Source of the DNA: Pleurotus ostreatus/Saccharomyces cerevisiae fusant
Lineage: Eukaryota; Opisthokonta
Reading direction: 5' to 3'
Length of the DNA: 17,456 nt
Assembly: GCA_024196135.1 (NCBI GenBank)
Contig: JAMQCK010000701.1
Span: 1 to 17,456 of the forward strand
Shown: positions 17,047 to 17,456 of the stretch, piece after piece
Layout of the letters: each line of letters begins with the position of its first letter
How positions within the stretch are numbered: position 1 is the first letter of the stretch
Position numbers and translations under genes: made by a program
Notes under the pieces: generated by a model
Told to the model about the DNA's origin: nothing
Seen by the model: the letters and a program-made list of their open reading frames with translations, nothing else
The model's database searches: none

Positions 17047-17456
17047 ATGCATTCCTCCCAATCCGCCTCCAACGCGCACCCCTCCCGCCCCCACCCCAAG
17101 CACCGGACCTCTACCAGCATCTCTGATCACCTCTCCCTAAAGCGCCTGCTCGCAACCCCAGGCACCGGCGAGCGCTCTCCGCTCAAGGCAGCATTCGGAC
17201 TCGGCGGCAAGGACAAGTCGAAGGAGGAGAAGGCCATGCATAAGGCTAGCAAGCGCGAGAGCGAGCTCGCGCCCTCGCGGCTGCCGTTCGCGGCGCGGCA
17301 GCGCACGCCGTCGATGTCCACCGCCTCTACGGCGCACTCCCAGCGTGCGGCCTCTCCCACGTACTCAGCGGCGTCATCGTCGCGCACCACCTCCACTACC
17401 TCGCGGACCGCCCCGCCGACGCCCGCGCGCAGTCCTGCGCGGAGCGCGGCGTCTAC
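17047..17456 (+). CDS. N-terminus of a Ser/Arg/Pro-rich protein (3' end outside window)
   Basis: ATG 17047 is the first ATG after an in-frame TAG (16999-17001), and the frame stays open for 136 codons to the window edge. Third positions are strongly C/G, like the confident genes, which supports coding. The start has a basic patch (HPSRPHPKHR), then 'SLKRLLATPGTGERSPLKAAFG', a Lys/Glu stretch 'KDKSKEEKAMHKASKRESE', and then a disordered Ser/Thr/Ala/Arg/Pro segment with repeated SP, TP and RS sites, possible kinase targets. No domain is visible in this part, so the function cannot be named. Confidence 0.65.
   Translation, partial: MHSSQSASNAHPSRPHPKHRTSTSISDHLSLKRLLATPGTGERSPLKAAFGLGGKDKSKEEKAMHKASKRESELAPSRLPFAARQRTPSMSTASTAHSQRAASPTYSAASSSRTTSTTSRTAPPTPARSPARSAAS

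Noticed and set aside
1..17456. Transposon, CRISPR array, biosynthetic cluster or phage-like system
   Set aside because: No terminal repeats, transposase or reverse transcriptase motifs, spacer arrays or clustered tailoring enzymes were seen.

Overview
The window is nuclear DNA of a filamentous basidiomycete, most likely an agaricomycete. The evidence is GC-rich coding sequence, compact gene spacing, and many short introns (mostly 46-78 nt) with GT...AG ends and CTRAC/CTAAC-type branch sites close to the acceptor. The gene content also fits: a SET protein with an acidic tail, an F-box protein, a 7TM protein of a kind I associate with Agaricomycetes, and an NmrA-like reductase. I see no transposon, tRNA, rRNA or CRISPR array. 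Gene models below were spliced by hand from conserved protein motifs and splice signals; every multi-exon model closes in frame.

Layout from left to right. (1) 1-999 +: C-terminal part of a SET-domain protein with a very acidic Glu/Lys tail. It is followed by a four-unit degenerate tandem repeat containing palindromes. (2) 1344-2798 +: single-exon F-box-like protein. (3) 3047-5445 +: APN2, a class II AP endonuclease with GRF zinc finger, six exons, two PCNA-binding boxes and a UIM-like motif. (4) 5705-8511 +: six-exon putative nuclear regulator with an HMG-box-like segment, two C2HC-type fingers, an AT-hook and Gln/Pro/Ala-rich tails. (5) 8825-9240 +: two-exon microprotein with nine cysteines in 24 residues. 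(6) 9241-10213: mostly unexplained DNA with one doubtful ORF. (7) 10214-11603 +: eight-exon 7TM protein. (8) 11797-13634 +: five-exon mitochondrial ribosomal protein mS29 (DAP3/Rsm23). (9) 13799-14938 -: four-exon NmrA-like NAD(P)-binding protein, convergent with mS29. (10) 14939-17046: a poorly explained stretch with a minus-strand TATA box and tiny ORF, an orphan plus-strand intron signature, and overlapping ORFs, then about 0.9 kb of apparent promoter DNA. (11) 17047-17456 +: the 5' end of a Ser/Arg/Pro-rich protein that leaves the window.

The genes do not form a pathway cluster. They look like ordinary housekeeping and lineage-specific genes side by side. The most interesting signals are the APN2 architecture (PCNA-binding plus possible ubiquitin-binding), two successive genes whose upstream ORF stops exactly on the main start codon (ATGA), a composite TGACGTCA/ACGCGT element upstream of APN2, and the cysteine-rich microprotein.
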